A DNA stretch of 64,000 bases. It comes from Toxoplasma gondii ME49 (Eukaryota > Apicomplexa > Conoidasida > Eucoccidiorida > Sarcocystidae). The notes beneath the pieces were generated by a model, which had not been told where the DNA came from, did not search any database, and saw only the letters and a list, made by a program, of their open reading frames with translations. The stretch spans positions 3,879,529 to 3,943,528 of the forward strand of contig NC_031480.1 in NCBI RefSeq assembly GCF_000006565.2, in the 5' to 3' direction. The position numbers were made by a program, and so were the translations under genes. This document shows positions 11,408 to 25,300 of this stretch, in pieces (position 1 is the stretch's first letter; the number at the start of each line of letters is the position of its first letter).

Positions 11408-11814
11408 GTGCAGAAACACCCAGAGTGCAGTTTGCGTCTGAACAGCTGTCGACTCGAGGCTAAGCCTTCTGCAGGTGGAGTACGCAGAGTAAACAAAAAA
11501 CTGCTGTTAAACTCGAAAGTCAAACGTATTTACGTCGTCACTGTGGACGTTTCGATGAGAAACTCGCCAAGTGCACGAACCGTTTTAGAGGGGAAATTTT
11601 CTTCGCTGCCGCAAGAAAAACTACAGACCAGGACTCGGGTGCATCTGTTTCTCGTGTGTACTATCTCAGGGAGGTGACAGACGGGGAGATGAGGGCTTGT
11701 CCCCTTGTTCCTTCCCTTCCACTTCGTTTTCCTTCCGCGTCTGTCGCCTTGCTCTCTCCGTGAGAAGCAGGTGCTCTTTCTTCTTCTTCTTCCCCTCTGT
11801 GTGACGACTGAACC

Positions 11815-13630
11815 ATGTCGCTGTTTGGGGTGAAGCCACAGACTCAGCCGTCGTCGACGGGATTCCTCAGCTCTTCCTCGGGGACGGCCGGGAGTCTGTT
11901 TTCTTCCGCGTCGTCTGCCCAGGCACCTGCGTCTTCTGCATCTGTCGGCCTCTTCTCGTCTTCTTCCTCGCTAGCCGCTGCCTCCGCGCTGTCCTCTTCG
12001 CCCTCCTCTTCGCTCTCCTCTCTCCCGCTTCACCAGCAGCAGTACGTAGAGGCCATTAGTCGCCGCACTCAGCAGACAGAGACGCTCTTGTCTGACCAGA
12101 ACCGGTCGATGGTGAACTTCTTGTACCAGTTCGACCCGGCGCATGCAGCGACGCACAAGAACGCGCTGTTGGAGAACCAGCTGCAGTCCTTTGCGGTGCA
12201 GAATCCAGTCGAGGGCGCCGCCCTCCTTGCCAAGTGGCGAAAGGCTTCGTCGAGGAGCGCCGATCCGCAGAACTGCCTCATCGTCCCCGTTCAAGGCGTC
12301 CAGGAGCTTTCGGCCCGAGTCACGATGGTTGCACAGGCCACAGAGCTCCTTGCGGAGACTCTCGGAACTGTCGCGAAAGACACGGAGAGACTGATGGCGA
12401 GAAACCAGCAAATGCGAGAAAAGGTAGGCGCGCGGCGTCAGAGAAGACTGCCGGAGACCAGAGGAGCAGCGGAGAGGCATGCGGACGAAAGGCGGACAAG
12501 CGAGAGGGCGAGGACACAGAGGCGGGGAGGAAGATGACGAGGCAGAAGAACCCAGGAAGGAAGGAGAGAAACGAAACAACAGGCTTGGACAAACGCGAGG
12601 CTCTTCGCGTTGACGAGCTGTACGAATCTCGCGTTTGCGTTCGCTGCTGATCCCAAGAATTCGATTCAGACGATTTGTTCTGCATTCCAGACGGAGTCAC
12701 GCATACGCGACAACGGAGCAATCTGGAATCGCCCAGATACACATCGAGAAGTGACGAGTGTTCGGGAGCTAGCATCATGCGCTTTCATGCGTCTCGATGT
12801 CGCGAACGCCTCACTGGAAACTCGTCATATTTCTTGTTTTTTCTTTCTTTGCTCCTGCGGCTTGCCTCAGTTGGACCTCATTCGGCAGCGACACACCTCC
12901 CTCGGCCACGAATTCATCAAAGTGGTGAATTTGATCGAAAGTGAGGAAACAGACTTGCGTACCGAGTCTCCTTCTGGGGCTGTCTGCGGCCTCGCCCGGC
13001 TGCCGATTTGCTCCCCTTTCCCCTGTCTCCTTGGGAGGATGCTGCGTAGCGATTATCGCGCGCTTCAGAATTCTCGTCTCCCTCGTCCTCTGCGGTTGCG
13101 AACTGAGTAGCCAAACGTCTTCGCCGTGATCTGTGGACATTCAGGCGTTTTTGAATTCGTCCACGTCTGCGCTTGTACGGGTGCACATGCATGCGTCGGT
13201 GTCAGCGGAGTACGCGACACGGTCTGTTCGTCCAGAGGACAAACTTAGCCTGCTAGCGCTGTGTCACAGTAGAACCGCAACATATTTTGGACCCAGTAAA
13301 CACAGAGTTTCAAGATCTAAAACAGCACAGTCCACGTCGGACGAATTTAGGCCGGTCAGCGCAGAGAATCAGACCTGATACTCATCAACTGACTCTTGAA
13401 TGATACAGGGTAGCAGATGCTGAAACATGGAAAACGAACATCTTTCTCTACTTCGCAAGAAACAGAGAGACAGACTTACAATAGCATATCCCCGTAGCCA
13501 CTTCTCCGGCCTTTATGTCATATCCAGAAACACAGTGCCTCTGACTCTCTTCCTGTATGTAACTTCTAGCGCGAGCGCATTCTTACACATGCATGCGTGA
13601 CATAGGTATTTATATCTGTATATATATACA

Positions 13631-13669
<39 letters not shown>

Positions 13670-14792
13670 GTATCTGCGGATGTCATGTGTGCGTTTTTAT
13701 CTACGGATTTATGTCTATGTGTATAAGTGTGTATGAAGAAGTGCTCGGTGTGGTGCTTCACCTTGTAAAGTAGAACACCGTAAGATGAGGAAGATGTATT
13801 TTTTTTATTTAATACATCACCGATGGTAAACTGTAGTTTTGGTTGTCGATGGATTCAACAAAGGAACAGAATGGCGTAAACATTGTTACTCTGCAGATGT
13901 GGCTGTGAGCCGAGGCGTGGCGGAGAAGAACCCTCGCAGCGAGGCGGCCAATGCACAGATCCTTGCGTCCCTCGAGGTGAGTTCGTCTCTGACTTTGTGT
14001 CTGCCTTTCCGAGTCTGAGCTTCTGTCTGTTTTCTTCCACATCCTGACAGATTTGGAAGACCCCGTACTGGATCTCTCTGGCAGTCAATCTTCCACACAT
14101 TTTTCTAGCTCCGAGAAGCTTGTATTGTGTCCTTGAGGAGCTCATCGATAGTGTCTCCGTTTCCGATGCTTTGAGCCCAACGCCGCTTTTGAGGTGTGTG
14201 TCTCCTTTCTGTCGCGCTTCACCTTTTTGCAAGGCCACCTTGCTGCCGGGTGCCCTTTCGCTCGACGTCACTCTCAGCACCCATTGAAGATTTTGTGTGG
14301 ACTGGACAGAGACACGCATGCAGCTTTAGCATCCTAACTGTGTCCTCTGTCCACTTTTTTTGAGGTTGAACGGGAGACACCGGGAACAGACCTTTGCACC
14401 TCGGCCTTTGCATGTGCGAGCGGCGTGGATCATCCTCGTCGATGGCTGCGACAATTCCACTCCGGCCCCGCGTTGCTTTTCGGCTTTCTATTCGCTTTCT
14501 CTTTTCTCAGGAGGAGTTTCCCTGGGAAGAGTGGCAGCGACGAATCGATCTGCTGCGCGTGTGGCTTCCGACGCTGCAACGCACGAGTGCGACCGCTACA
14601 GGCTTTCCAGCCCCGTCGGCCGACGAGAGGTCAAAGCCGGTTTTAGACAAAGAGCAAGAAGAAAGTCTTGTCGATGTCCTTTCTGCCCAAACGGAGGCCG
14701 TGGAGGCCACAACGCAGAGTCTGGCGAACACCGAACAAGATGTCGAGCGCCTGGAGAGCGCAGTGAGCCGCCGCAGAAAAGGAGTGCGGTAA
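11815..14792 (+). CDS. NUP54: Nup54-like nucleoporin of the central channel (4 exons, 346 aa)
   Basis: Exons are 11815-12423, 12871-12940, 13897-13976 and 14511-14792. Splice sites are consensus and phases match, totalling 347 codons. Residues 1-70 are Ser/Ala-rich with a single FG (MSLFG) and degenerate GLF/SLF motifs. Residues 100-170 carry NFLYQFDP and the segment WRK...ADPQNCLIVPVQGVQEL, equivalent to the W..AL...PDP..LVPV.A.GF.DL signature of Nup54. The rest is the helical Nup54 region: LDLIRQRHTSLGHEFIKVVN, an RG segment, EEFPWEEWQRRIDLLRVWLP, then a C-terminal coiled coil (AVEATTQSLANTEQDVERLE), ending where Nup54 normally ends. Nup54 assembles with Nup62 and Nup58 in the transport channel of the nuclear pore. 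The stop lies in GCG|GTAAAC, which could instead be a donor, so an extra 3' exon is possible. Confidence 0.82.
13634..13668. repeat. (TA)n microsatellite inside NUP54 intron 2
   Basis: A 35-bp AT alternation, with further TATA-rich sequence just upstream from about 13612. It lies within the 956-bp second intron of the Nup54-like gene, which agrees with the exon model. Confidence 0.93.
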
Positions 14793-16353
14793 ACCGAGGG
14801 GAGAGAGTCGTTTGTCGGGGATCTCTCAAAAGAACTGCGCTGAGCAAGCAAAAAGGGACGACGTCTGGCGAAGCGAGACAGAGTTATCGAGAACGATGGC
14901 CGCGGGAGAAGAAGCGGGGACTAGCGCGAGCCTGTAGGACGCACGCCAGGCCACGGAGACACGACGTGAAAGCCGTGGGGAAGGAGAGAAAAAACGAAAA
15001 AGCAAAAGACAGAACCTGTTCGAGGCGCGACACTGCGGGAGTCGCGCACAGAAATCAAGAATCTTTAAGATACATCCACTCTCGACTTCGTTCTCGAATC
15101 GGAGACCGAGATGTGGCGCGGTGTGTGATTGACTGCTTGCATTTCTGCATCGGAGTCCAGTATTCTCCCATGTGGGCTCTTCTCGCCAGTTTGTTTCCCT
15201 TGGCATTCGAAGACCGTTAAAGCTCTTCTACGCAATTCCACACACCGAGTTTGGATGCATTTGCTTTCCTCGCTGGTATCGCCTGTCCCCGAAGCAGAGT
15301 GTGCTGGAAGGCCTCACGCTTCGACCACAAGGGGCTCGACTGGACTGTACACGTCCCTCCTCTACGTACTCACCTGCAGAGATGTAGACAGTTGCACTCC
15401 ACGCATTGGCGCATATCTGCAAGTTGCTTTGCACCACAGACACACCGGAGAGGCTCGTTTCGCCAACCCCCCCCGTCCCTGTCTGTCACGAGTCTGCCGG
15501 CGGATGTTCATATCAAACATGTGCGTCTGGGATCGCCGCTGTACCAACTGGAGTTCGCACCCGCCAGTCAACTTAGTCGGAAAAACGTTTTCCCCGTCTC
15601 TGCGGCGACTGCCAGTCTGGCGCGCGATGTCACATGCCTCTCTCCACCCGCGCGGGTCCAACAGAACAGCTGGGACGCGAACGGCGTGTACGGTTTCGTT
15701 TAGGCAGGGAGAAACGCTGAGGAGGTTCTAGAGACAAAGACGGATTTTGTGGCGAAACTCGACAGAATCGAGGATGTTCCTCTCAGGCTGGGGCGAGATC
15801 TACCATAATGCGCTGCGCGGGCAAACGTGGAAGCTGACCGGGCAGGATCATATTCGCATACACTGGCATAGCAGTATCGAGTGTTGGGGATCTACAACAG
15901 ACGCTCTCCTTGTTCCACTACCTAATCATAATAGATCGGTTTCAGAAATTAGAGCCTTTAGGCAACACCCCGCTGAAAACGCCGTGTACATGCGTCATAG
16001 GCTGCACTGGAAACGATCTGGTTTCTCTTCGCAGAGCGGGATGGGTGTGGCGAAAGAGGACTCTCTGAGGTTTTCTTCTCGGAACGCGTGCGTTGAGCTA
16101 CGAAGTCTCTTTGGTCAGGCCAGAGAAAGAAATAAAACGATTCACACACAAGCGGTTCACTGGGATTGCGACAAAAACCAAGGGTGTCACGACGGCAGGG
16201 AAGCTTCGAAACTTTTCAAGCGCATGCACGGGTGTATGAGACATGTCGCTTTCTGTTTTCAAGCCGAACGGTGAACGTGGGCTTTCCTAGCCGACTTCGC
16301 TTCTGTTTCGAACATTCGAACACCCAGAAAGAAACTGTGATTCGTTTTTAGCG
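14793..16353. other. Convergent intergenic region between NUP54 and the VPS13-like gene
   Basis: This should hold the 3' UTRs of two convergent genes. The first 270 bp are purine-rich on the plus strand, like the beginnings of introns in this window, which leaves room for a missed 3' exon of NUP54. Otherwise I see only short frames without splice support. Confidence 0.45.
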
Positions 16354-19300
16354 TCACACGTCGCTGGAGCCGCGCCGGCCCCCTGAAGACCTTCGAGGCT
16401 GTTGCGTGGTCGGCACCCAGCCGAGAAGATCATCGGGAACTTTTGCAGCTGCGGGGTAGAATGAAGACCACAAACTTTCTTGCTCAGTGTCAGCTTGTCT
16501 TCCACTCCTCTTATCTTCGCTTCTCGCTGCGGCCTCTCTGCAACCTCTTCGTTCTCTCTCTTCCCACGGCCTCGCATCCGGCCTGCCTTCCTTTCCTCCT
16601 TCTCGACTTCCGCGCGCGTCCTTGCTGCGTCCCTCCTCCTTGTCTCCCTGTTGCCTCTTTTCCTTCATATCGACTTGCTCGGTTTCACGCTCCGCCTCCC
16701 CAGGTTCTCCTCTCGAGGAAGCTCGTGGCTGAGCATCGAAGTTTCGACTCCTGTGAAGCGGCGAGAAGCACCCGGAAGCGGCTGAAGGGGAGATCCGCCT
16801 CGGCGGTGGGGTGGGGAAAAGAGGACAAGAAAGAGAAGATGCTGGAGATGCAGGACTACACGACGCAGCAAGACCTGAGACCGAAGACGTCGATTGACAA
16901 GAAGACATCTTTCGTCCGGAAGCGGCAGAGATCGCGCCTGTCTCCCGTGTTGGCCGCGAATCTCTGAGAGAGTTCTTCTCTCCGCTGCTATGTCTCGTCT
17001 CTTCGCGCTCGCCTCTCCGGCGTTTGTGGTGTTTCCGGTTCTCCTTCGAGATATCTCGGTGGAGTTCAGAAAGCCGCTGTGGGACATGCGCGCCAACAAT
17101 GCTTCCCCCGGCCTCCTTGTCCACCTGCTTTTCGGACTTTTTCTGCTCTTCCGCCGTTTCTCTGACTGAGGATTTCGGAGACTTTTGCACCTCTCCCGGA
17201 CTGGCTCCAGAAGACAGGAGGGGTGAAGACGACCGGAGTGATGCGGCTGACGCCTGAGAAGAAGAGGACGCAGGGAAAGAAGAAGAGACGCGAGCGTCAC
17301 GCTGGGGCTCGGAGTCCCTGTTTTCTCCCGTCTCCTTTCTGTTCATCCCGACAGACGTCATTCGCTTCTCAGGAGAAAGCGATGCAGAAGAAGAGGGGGT
17401 TGAACGCTTTGCTTGGCACTTCCGTTCTCGACCATCTTCGATGTCATCCTTCGACGAAGCGGAACGATACTCGTGAGTTTCTCCTAGCGAGGAAGAGCGT
17501 CCACGCTGAGAAGCCGCGGACAGCTCTGTATCGCGCTCGACGTCGGGCGACAGAGAAACACAGGTATCGTCTGGCGAGAGAAAACGCGAATCCCTGTCAG
17601 AAGACGATACTCTGCTTGTCTTGCGCGCCTTCGTCGGCAGGCCTCTGCGTTGCGTACTCCCCCAACTTTTAGATTCGTGATGTGGGTTCCCTCGTTCAGC
17701 CATGCAGGCTTCCCGCTCGGGCCTCTGCGAGCTCTCTTTCTTGCTTCTTCCACTCACAATTTGCCGCCCTTGCCCTCCTCCAAGGCCGGTTCCTCCTTCT
17801 TCTCCGGCACCACTTCCAAGGTTCCGTCTCCTCTTCGGTTTAGGTCTTTCTGCACGCGGCCTATCCTGTCTCTCCACCGAGACGCGATTCCCATCCACGT
17901 TCGTCTTGTCTGCCAGCGGGGGAGACGCCAACCAGGCGGAAGACCGGGCAGAGCGAGCCTTGCGGTCGCCAATCTCTATCCCATCTTCTCGTTGACTAAC
18001 GCGAGACTGCTTCTCGCGAGCCTGCACCTTTTCCTGGCGCCTCCATCTCTCTGTCGGCCTGCTGTCGCTCTCTGACCTCTCAGACACTCCACTGGAAGAC
18101 ACAGCTGTTCGCGGATGAGGCGGTGAAGAGTTCCGAGGAAAGGAAGGGTGACCCGTGGCCGAACATCGGCGCTCTGCTTCCGTCGCCACTCTGTGAGAGT
18201 CGCGAGAGATCCCCATCTCCCGACTGGACAGTCTTTCACCAGTTGCTTGGTCTCTCCTTCCTTGCGAGTCTCTGTCTCTCCTTCTTTGGGAATCCGTATC
18301 TCTCCTGTCTTCTTTGTCTCTCCTTCCTTGGGTTTCCCTGTTCCGCCGTTGGAGAGAAAGAGCGAAAGCAACTGGGTGATGCAGCGGCGTTTCTCTTCCG
18401 AGTTGTGCGGGTCGAGAACCGCCCTGAGAAGGGAGATGTGAAGACAAGGAGGAGAAGAGAGGGCCGGAGGAGGCGAAAAATGGCAAGCGATTCGCGGCGA
18501 AGGCAACCGCCTCGGAGCATGTGGGCTCGGAGCTGTCCCGGTCGACAGGGCGCAGCTGGGAAGGCAGAAGCACGGGGGTGGGGTGAGGGTAGGGAGCGGA
18601 GGGAGAGAGCGACGAGAAGCGCGAAGAAAACGACGGCGACAGGAGGGAACAAGGAGCGGCAGAAGGAAAAGAGGAAGAAGCAGACACCGGTGACATGCTG
18701 GGGAGAACAAAGGGTCTCTCTGAATGGCCGACTGCGCGGTTTTGCGGCTGTGAGAAGGACGGGAAGAAGACGTTCGAACGTGGAGCACCAAACGAAAACA
18801 ACGGCGGAGGAAAGAGAGCACCAGGAACCGTACACTGGGAGTGAGAAATTGTCGCTTCTTCGCCTTCGGAAGAGGAAAGCGGGAGTCCTTCTGGAACAAA
18901 CAGCCGACGCGCCTCCGTCCAGAGACCTCGACGCCCTTCTTTCCGTTCCCGGTTCTCAGCCAAGGCACCTTCACTGCCTTCTGGACCGCTCGCCATCCAC
19001 GTCACGCCGTCTCCTTCCTTCTCGCTCGCAGCTTGTGCGTCTTCCTCACCGGCTTCCATGAACGCGAGACTCTCTCGGTCGTCGCTGCCGCTGGTGAGGA
19101 AGGGAGACGCAGAGAAGGAAGGAAGCAGAGCGAAGGGAGAGGACTGCCGTGTGGCAGAACACACCGCGGGAGAAGGGAGACGGAGCGGGGGCGAGGCGTT
19201 AGACTCCGGCAGAACAGACGCGGTCGGTGACAGCGGGGACAAGGGCGACATGAACGAGGACGAGGGAAGAGGTACGGGAGGGGAAAGCACTTTCAGAATG

Positions 19301-22300
19301 GGGGGAGGCAGAGGCGGAGGCTGATTGCGGAATCGAGCAATCTGGAAGGAAAACGTATAGTAGACCAGGGCGAGAAGCTTCTGTATGTTGAACGACGTGT
19401 ATGGGTACACCCCTTCGTCGACGCCCGCAAAAGGATAGCTCAAATCCACCGGCGCGAGATCTAAGACACCTCGGAAGAGCTGAAAAACACACAAGACGAA
19501 CCCAAGACAATATGTCACAAGATGAGCCCGAGACATCAGTCCATAAAGCACCCGAAACAAAGGAACAGAGATAGAAGCACTTCGGCTGAGATGGAAGTCG
19601 AGTTGCGAAACCACGCAACAAAAGGCAAAGAAAACGGGTATGCATCAGCGACAACCGAGATGCGTGCCATGCCTTGAGTCCGGCCCTTGTCCTCGTCCGA
19701 ATCCTCCGCATGACGTTGAGTAGATAGATGTTCCGTGCTGTCCTTCATATCTGGAACAGTCGACTGCGATGATAGGGGGAGGCACCACGAGAGCGTCTGC
19801 TGTATATCAGTAATATATCCTGATCTCTTACCGAGTTCCAGAACTGTCGGATACGCGACAGCGGCTGCCCAACGAGGTCAAAGGAAAGAAGCATCTGGTA
19901 CCATTGCTGCTGCAGCTGTCTCTGGTAGTGATCTGCAAAAAGAGCTAGCAAACCGGAGACGTCGATCCACGTGGTGCGGACTTGGAGGGGCGTCCAGCGG
20001 AACTCTGCTTCGTTGAAAGTGACGACCCGGAAGAGACGCAAAACGGAGAGGTTCAAGGAGATTTCCTTGACCCAAAGAAGATCGATGGAGAAGTGGATAG
20101 CGCGCGAGAGGTCCCGCTCGGTCGGCAGGGTCAGCTTGCACCAGGCCGGGGTCTCCGCCAGGCTGAGAGCCGTCAGCAGCCCTCCTGTACCGTTTTGCAG
20201 CGTTTGCGTGTGTCTCCTCCCTGACCCAGAAACACTTGCTGGGTCGTTTCTGCTTCTGCCATCCTCACAGACTCCCCATCCGTCTGCCGCTCTTCCCGAG
20301 TCTTCGTGAGCACGGGCGGGGTCCTGAGGCGACGACCGCGTACTCCAGGACTCGGGATGAGACGTCGGAAAAGTCTCCGCGCGCTTCGCCCTCGCTGTGA
20401 ACCTCGAGTATTGCCCTACAAACGCAGACGCGAGAGGCTCCAAGACGGAGAAGAGCAGGTTGAAGTCAAGACGCATGGTCAGGGGTGAGAGCGACAAGAC
20501 GCAGTGCCGCACATTTAGCCACAACTCCTCTCGCCACCTGGCGCCCGTCGTTCCTGTTACCGCATGGAAAAGGCTTTCTCTGGGGATTCCTGTCGGCCGT
20601 TGCATCGCCGCCGCAGAAAAGTCCCAGTGGGGACCAGCTCCAGAAGATGCAGGCGGCGGCCAGGGCGTTGCCTGCGACCCACGCCAGCTAGTGACGCGTC
20701 TCACGTTTCCGTCCAGCAGAAGAGGAAGAAGACGAGAAAGCAGAGCTCGGGACAACGGGCAGGGTCGAGAAGAAGAGGCGCCTCTTCGTTTGTTGGGGTC
20801 ATTCCCCTCGCGGCCGCTGTTGTCTCTCGAAGAAACACAGACGCGAAGCAGAGACAAGAGGTAAGCTTCAGACGAAGGCAGAAAGACTGGCGGCTGATGA
20901 GGGACAATGACAGAGACAGCGTCGAGAGGACAGTTGTGGGGTCGGTAAGTCGAGCGGGCAGAGGTCCTGCGTCGACCATCGAGCACCGCCGGCAGCAAGG
21001 AGACTGTCAGCCCGCCCCCCTCAGAGAAAGCTCCACGTTCCGAAGAGAAAGGGGAGAAGAAAAAGCGTGCTGCCATCGCTTGGCCTTCACATCGCAGAAG
21101 CTCCTCTTCTTCTCCCGCGTCGCCCTCGTCCCCGTTTTGTGCCGGAAACTGGAGGTCTACGAGAACATGAAGGACCGCCGGCTGCGGGTCAGGGGTAGTG
21201 CCTCCCGCTTTCGAGCCTTTCTCCCACTGCCGGTTCTTGCCTCTGTTGAATGCAGGCGCGTCCCCTTCTCGGCTGTCTCTCTCTTCCTTCGTCGTGGTCG
21301 AGGAAAAAGCCGAGGGTGAATGGAGCGGCTTCCCCGCTTCCTCGCGCGCTTCCTGTCGCCTTTCCGCAGCTCTCAGGCAAGACCGCTCCGCGCTTTGTCC
21401 CGGCTCTCGGCCGCGCCAGAAGAACAGAACGGAGCTGCCACTCCCTTTCGATGAATGCGCCTGTTTCTCTCGCTGTCTCTCGTCTCCGCTCTCCCGCCTT
21501 CTCCCCAGCTCCGCCTCGTTGTGGGCTCTCCAGTTCCCGTGGTCATCCCTCCTTCCTTCGTTCCCTCTTGCCCCTGGCAGAAGTCCGCTGGATTCTTCCG
21601 TCGTCTCCTTCGCTCTGCTCTGCGCGTCCGGCGCCGCCTCTTCGCCTCGCCTCCACACGAAGGGGAAGGAGCCTTCTGGTGCCTTGCCTCGACTGGCGCC
21701 TCTTGTCTCTCCGCTTGCGGGGGCAGGGAAGCCCGGAGAGACAGCCGCGGACGGCCGGAGCACATGGTGGAGACTCGTGGGCGAGGCGCGAAACGTTGGA
21801 GACGGCGACGAGTGGCAAAAAACATCGAGCGACGCCAGGGTCAAGTGAAAGCGTCGAATCGGCCCTTTCCGGGTGTCCCCCCTTCCAGGCGAGACAGACG
21901 AAGATGGCAGAAGCAGAGAAAGCGTTCGTCTTCGTTCGGCAGAAGGAATCGTACTCCAGGCCGCGAAGCGACGAGATAGGCGATTCCGCGGGTCGCTTCG
22001 GATGCTTCGTCTCGGCTCTTCCTCCCATGCCCTCGTGAGCGCCAGAGACGAGGACACACACGGTTTTCCTGAGCGCGTTCGCATGCGGAGACACCAGGAG
22101 AGACAGAGCGTGCAAGTGAAGAAGGAAGACACCCACTTAGCAGAAACGATGAGAGAAAACACACGGAATGACGGGAGAGAAAGGAGTCGAGAATGCATCT
22201 AGGCAGGGGAGGAGCGTGGCGTCGATTTCCGAACGCGGTCGGACGAGAGCTGGCACCGAGCAGAGGGGAAATGCAAGGCAGCGGAAGCGGAATTGTGAAG

Positions 22301-25300
22301 GAAAGAAGCACGGAAGCAAATGAGAAAACATGAAACAGAGGAAGAATTCCGACAGAGAAAGAGACCTTACTAGTATTGCACAGCGAGCTCCCGACGAAGG
22401 GACACCATGCATACTGCAGCATGGACTCTGAAATGTCAACAAACAATGGAGAGGTACACCGTCCTCTTCGTTTGTTTCCCTCTCTACGACGACGCACGCA
22501 GAGAAATCGACGTCCGCTTTGTTGATCCATTCTCTCCGAGACTCAAATGCGTTATTAGCTTCCACCCTCTGCGTGTCGACCCCGAGGCGTTCTCGGGATC
22601 CCTTCATCAGTCTTCTTCGATCTGATGTATGCGTTTTCGACGCAGTCCCGATAAACAGCAGTTCCGCTCACGCTGAAGATGCAAGTAGGTCCAAGCTGCA
22701 GAAGGACTGACACTGCGCATCTATCTGTGCATCTAAGTTCGGACGCCGTTGTTTGTGTGGTCGGCAGCCGAGCGCGTCTGCTCTTTGCCGCCGCATTTTC
22801 GCGCCTCACCTGTGGATCCAGATGGCTCGGCGGAGACCTCGCGAACCGGATAGGAATGAATCCCAAGACCTGTGAAGACCAACTGCACGGGTGGACACAC
22901 TTGCGGCTCTGTCACGACGACCACGTGCTGTGATCGACACACAAGGCTGCGAGTGTCTCCTTCTCTGTCTCCGCCGAGAGAAGGAGAGAAACCGTTGAGT
23001 TCGCATCTGCTTCCCGCATGGCCTGGCCTGTCTGTCTGGAGGTCCGAATCACGAGGACTGGAGAAGGAGGGAAACGACGCGCACGGACAGCAGCCTCCTG
23101 GCACCTGGGTGGAAGCGGAGAGAAACCGACTGAGACCGCGCGGCCCACAAAGCACCCCATCCAAGGGTGAAGAAGACGCGAACGCGGGAGACGCTGATGG
23201 CTGATTCGACCGCACGCGCCGGGAGAGAGTAGGCCGGAGAGACAGGTTGACAAAGACCGCTTTGAATTGGATAGACACCGCGACAGTCTGCAGAAACGCG
23301 CGAAACGGTGCGTCCTTCTGCGCCGCCTTTTGCCGCTTGCGCAGCAGAGAGGACGCGTCAAACCTGTCGCAGCGGCTCACACAGCGCTCTGTAAGGGCAA
23401 ACGGCGGTCCAGCAAGGCGCTGAGAGGAAGGGCATTGAGCGTCTCTTTCTTCTTCTCTCTGGAGAATCGAGATCCAGAGAAAGCGTCGGTACTCCGGGCC
23501 TAACGCGAGCGGACAACCGGGCGGGGTAAGCGGAAAGAGAGCGGCTTCTGGAGGAAGAGGCAAGCCGTCGACCTTTCTCTCTCTTGACTTCCCGATTTTT
23601 GTGCGCGCCTTCCAGCGCCCCGTCTTGTGTCCTCTCACTTCTCGCTCTTCTCCCTGGCGTTCCCGATTCTTCCGAGATGGAAGAGATTCCGCCTCCTGTC
23701 CATCTTCTTCCACGCGTCTCGCCCCTCCCGGAACCGTCGCTTCTCCACCTCGAGTCTTTGCTGTCTTCGCCTTGTCGCTCTCGCCTTCGCGATCCCCCGG
23801 CGACGGCCCTGGCTCTCTCTGACCCCCCACAGGAGGCGACGAGCGCCACGGGAGACACGACGAGAGTAAAGAAAGAGAGAGTTGGACGGGGGGCGGGTGG
23901 AAAGGCGCTCGCGGGAAGATGCGGCCCGAAAGCGACAGAGAAACCGTGGCGCCTTGGCGACGAATCCTGACACTTCCAACATAGGAGAAGAGTTGCCAGG
24001 AAGAAGAACGCGACAGAAGCAGATGCCGCGCTGACGGCAACAGATGACGAGCGACCCAAGCATGCGCCACGAACACACCAGCCTGAGAAAGAGGAGACGA
24101 GGCAGAAGAAGGCGCAGCAAAAGAAGACGAAGAAGCAGAAGCTAAAGGCGGCTCGGGGCGAGAGGACAGAAGACTTCTGGTCGCCGATGGTGTCTCGTTG
24201 CGGTCTCCTGTTGAAGGCGCAAGAGACCCAGACGACCGTAGCTTGTCTTTCTCGCTTCCGGCTTCTCTTCGACCGCTCTTGTGTGGCCATTCAGCGCTCT
24301 CTTCGGGTCGGCGAAGAACCGACTGATGCTCCGACGTCTCCTTGCGAGAGCGAGAAGGCAGATGGAGAAGCACAGACGTGGTTGAAAGCGAATTGCACGT
24401 AGCTCCTGGCTCTTGCCCTTCTTCTCCTTGGCAGGGCCGACCTTCAGACAAAACGCTTCTCGCTTCCTGTTCTACCTCAGGACATCCCCGTTCGATCGCC
24501 TCCCCTTGCTCACCCTCAGCTTGCAGGCATTGAGCTTCCTGAGGGAGAAGTGAAAAAGCCCCGTCTTCGCTCTGTCGCGGTCCACTTTTAGCTCTCAGGG
24601 TGTCAGACAAGGAGCCTGCTTTCTCGAGTCTTCGTTCGTCATCTTCGCCTTCGCAACATCCCTCTCCCCTCTTTCTCCTCTCTAGGAATTCTTTGTTTCG
24701 CAGGCGTTCTGGATGCGCATCTTCTAGATGCTCTTCCTCCTCATCCGCTATAGTTTTATTCTCTGCTTTTGACTGCTCGATTTGCAGGGGGCGCGAGAAA
24801 AAGTCGACAGAGGCCGGCCCCCCCGAGAGTTGAGTTTCGCGCATGAACGGATCGCGCGAGAAAGAAGGATTCAACAGACTGCCGTCAGAGCACCGTCCGC
24901 CTTCGTCGGCACTGGGCATCAGGGACGAAGACTCAACAAAGGAAACGGAGGAAGCGGACGAGGTTCCGGAAGCTACACATGAAGCTCGCACACACCGAGA
25001 ACGGGACTCTAACTGCGGAGGAGGTCTCGTGTCTGGCGCTGAAGGTTCGTAAAAGCGTTCTGTCAATTCGACTTTCCTATCGAGTTGCGTTGCGTCCTCG
25101 TCAGCTCCTGGCGCAATTCTCCCGCTGCCCAAGGCCGCGTCTCCCACCGGATTCACAGCGAGGAAGGCGAAGGTAAATGTAAATGGAAGAGTCGCCTCGG
25201 CGTTGAGGTCGACGTCCAGCAACTGGCTGGCCTCTTCCTCTTCAACTGCCTCAAACAACGCTTGCCATCGATTTAAGTCTTCCTGATCCTCTGCGTTTGC

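Noticed and set aside
14360..15220. 286-codon plus-strand open frame overlapping the last NUP54 exon
   Set aside because: It is in a different frame from the conserved Nup54 helices, which fix the coding frame at 14511-14792.
18123..19061. 312-codon plus-strand open frame
   Set aside because: Antisense to the last VPS13-like exon; no recognisable domain.
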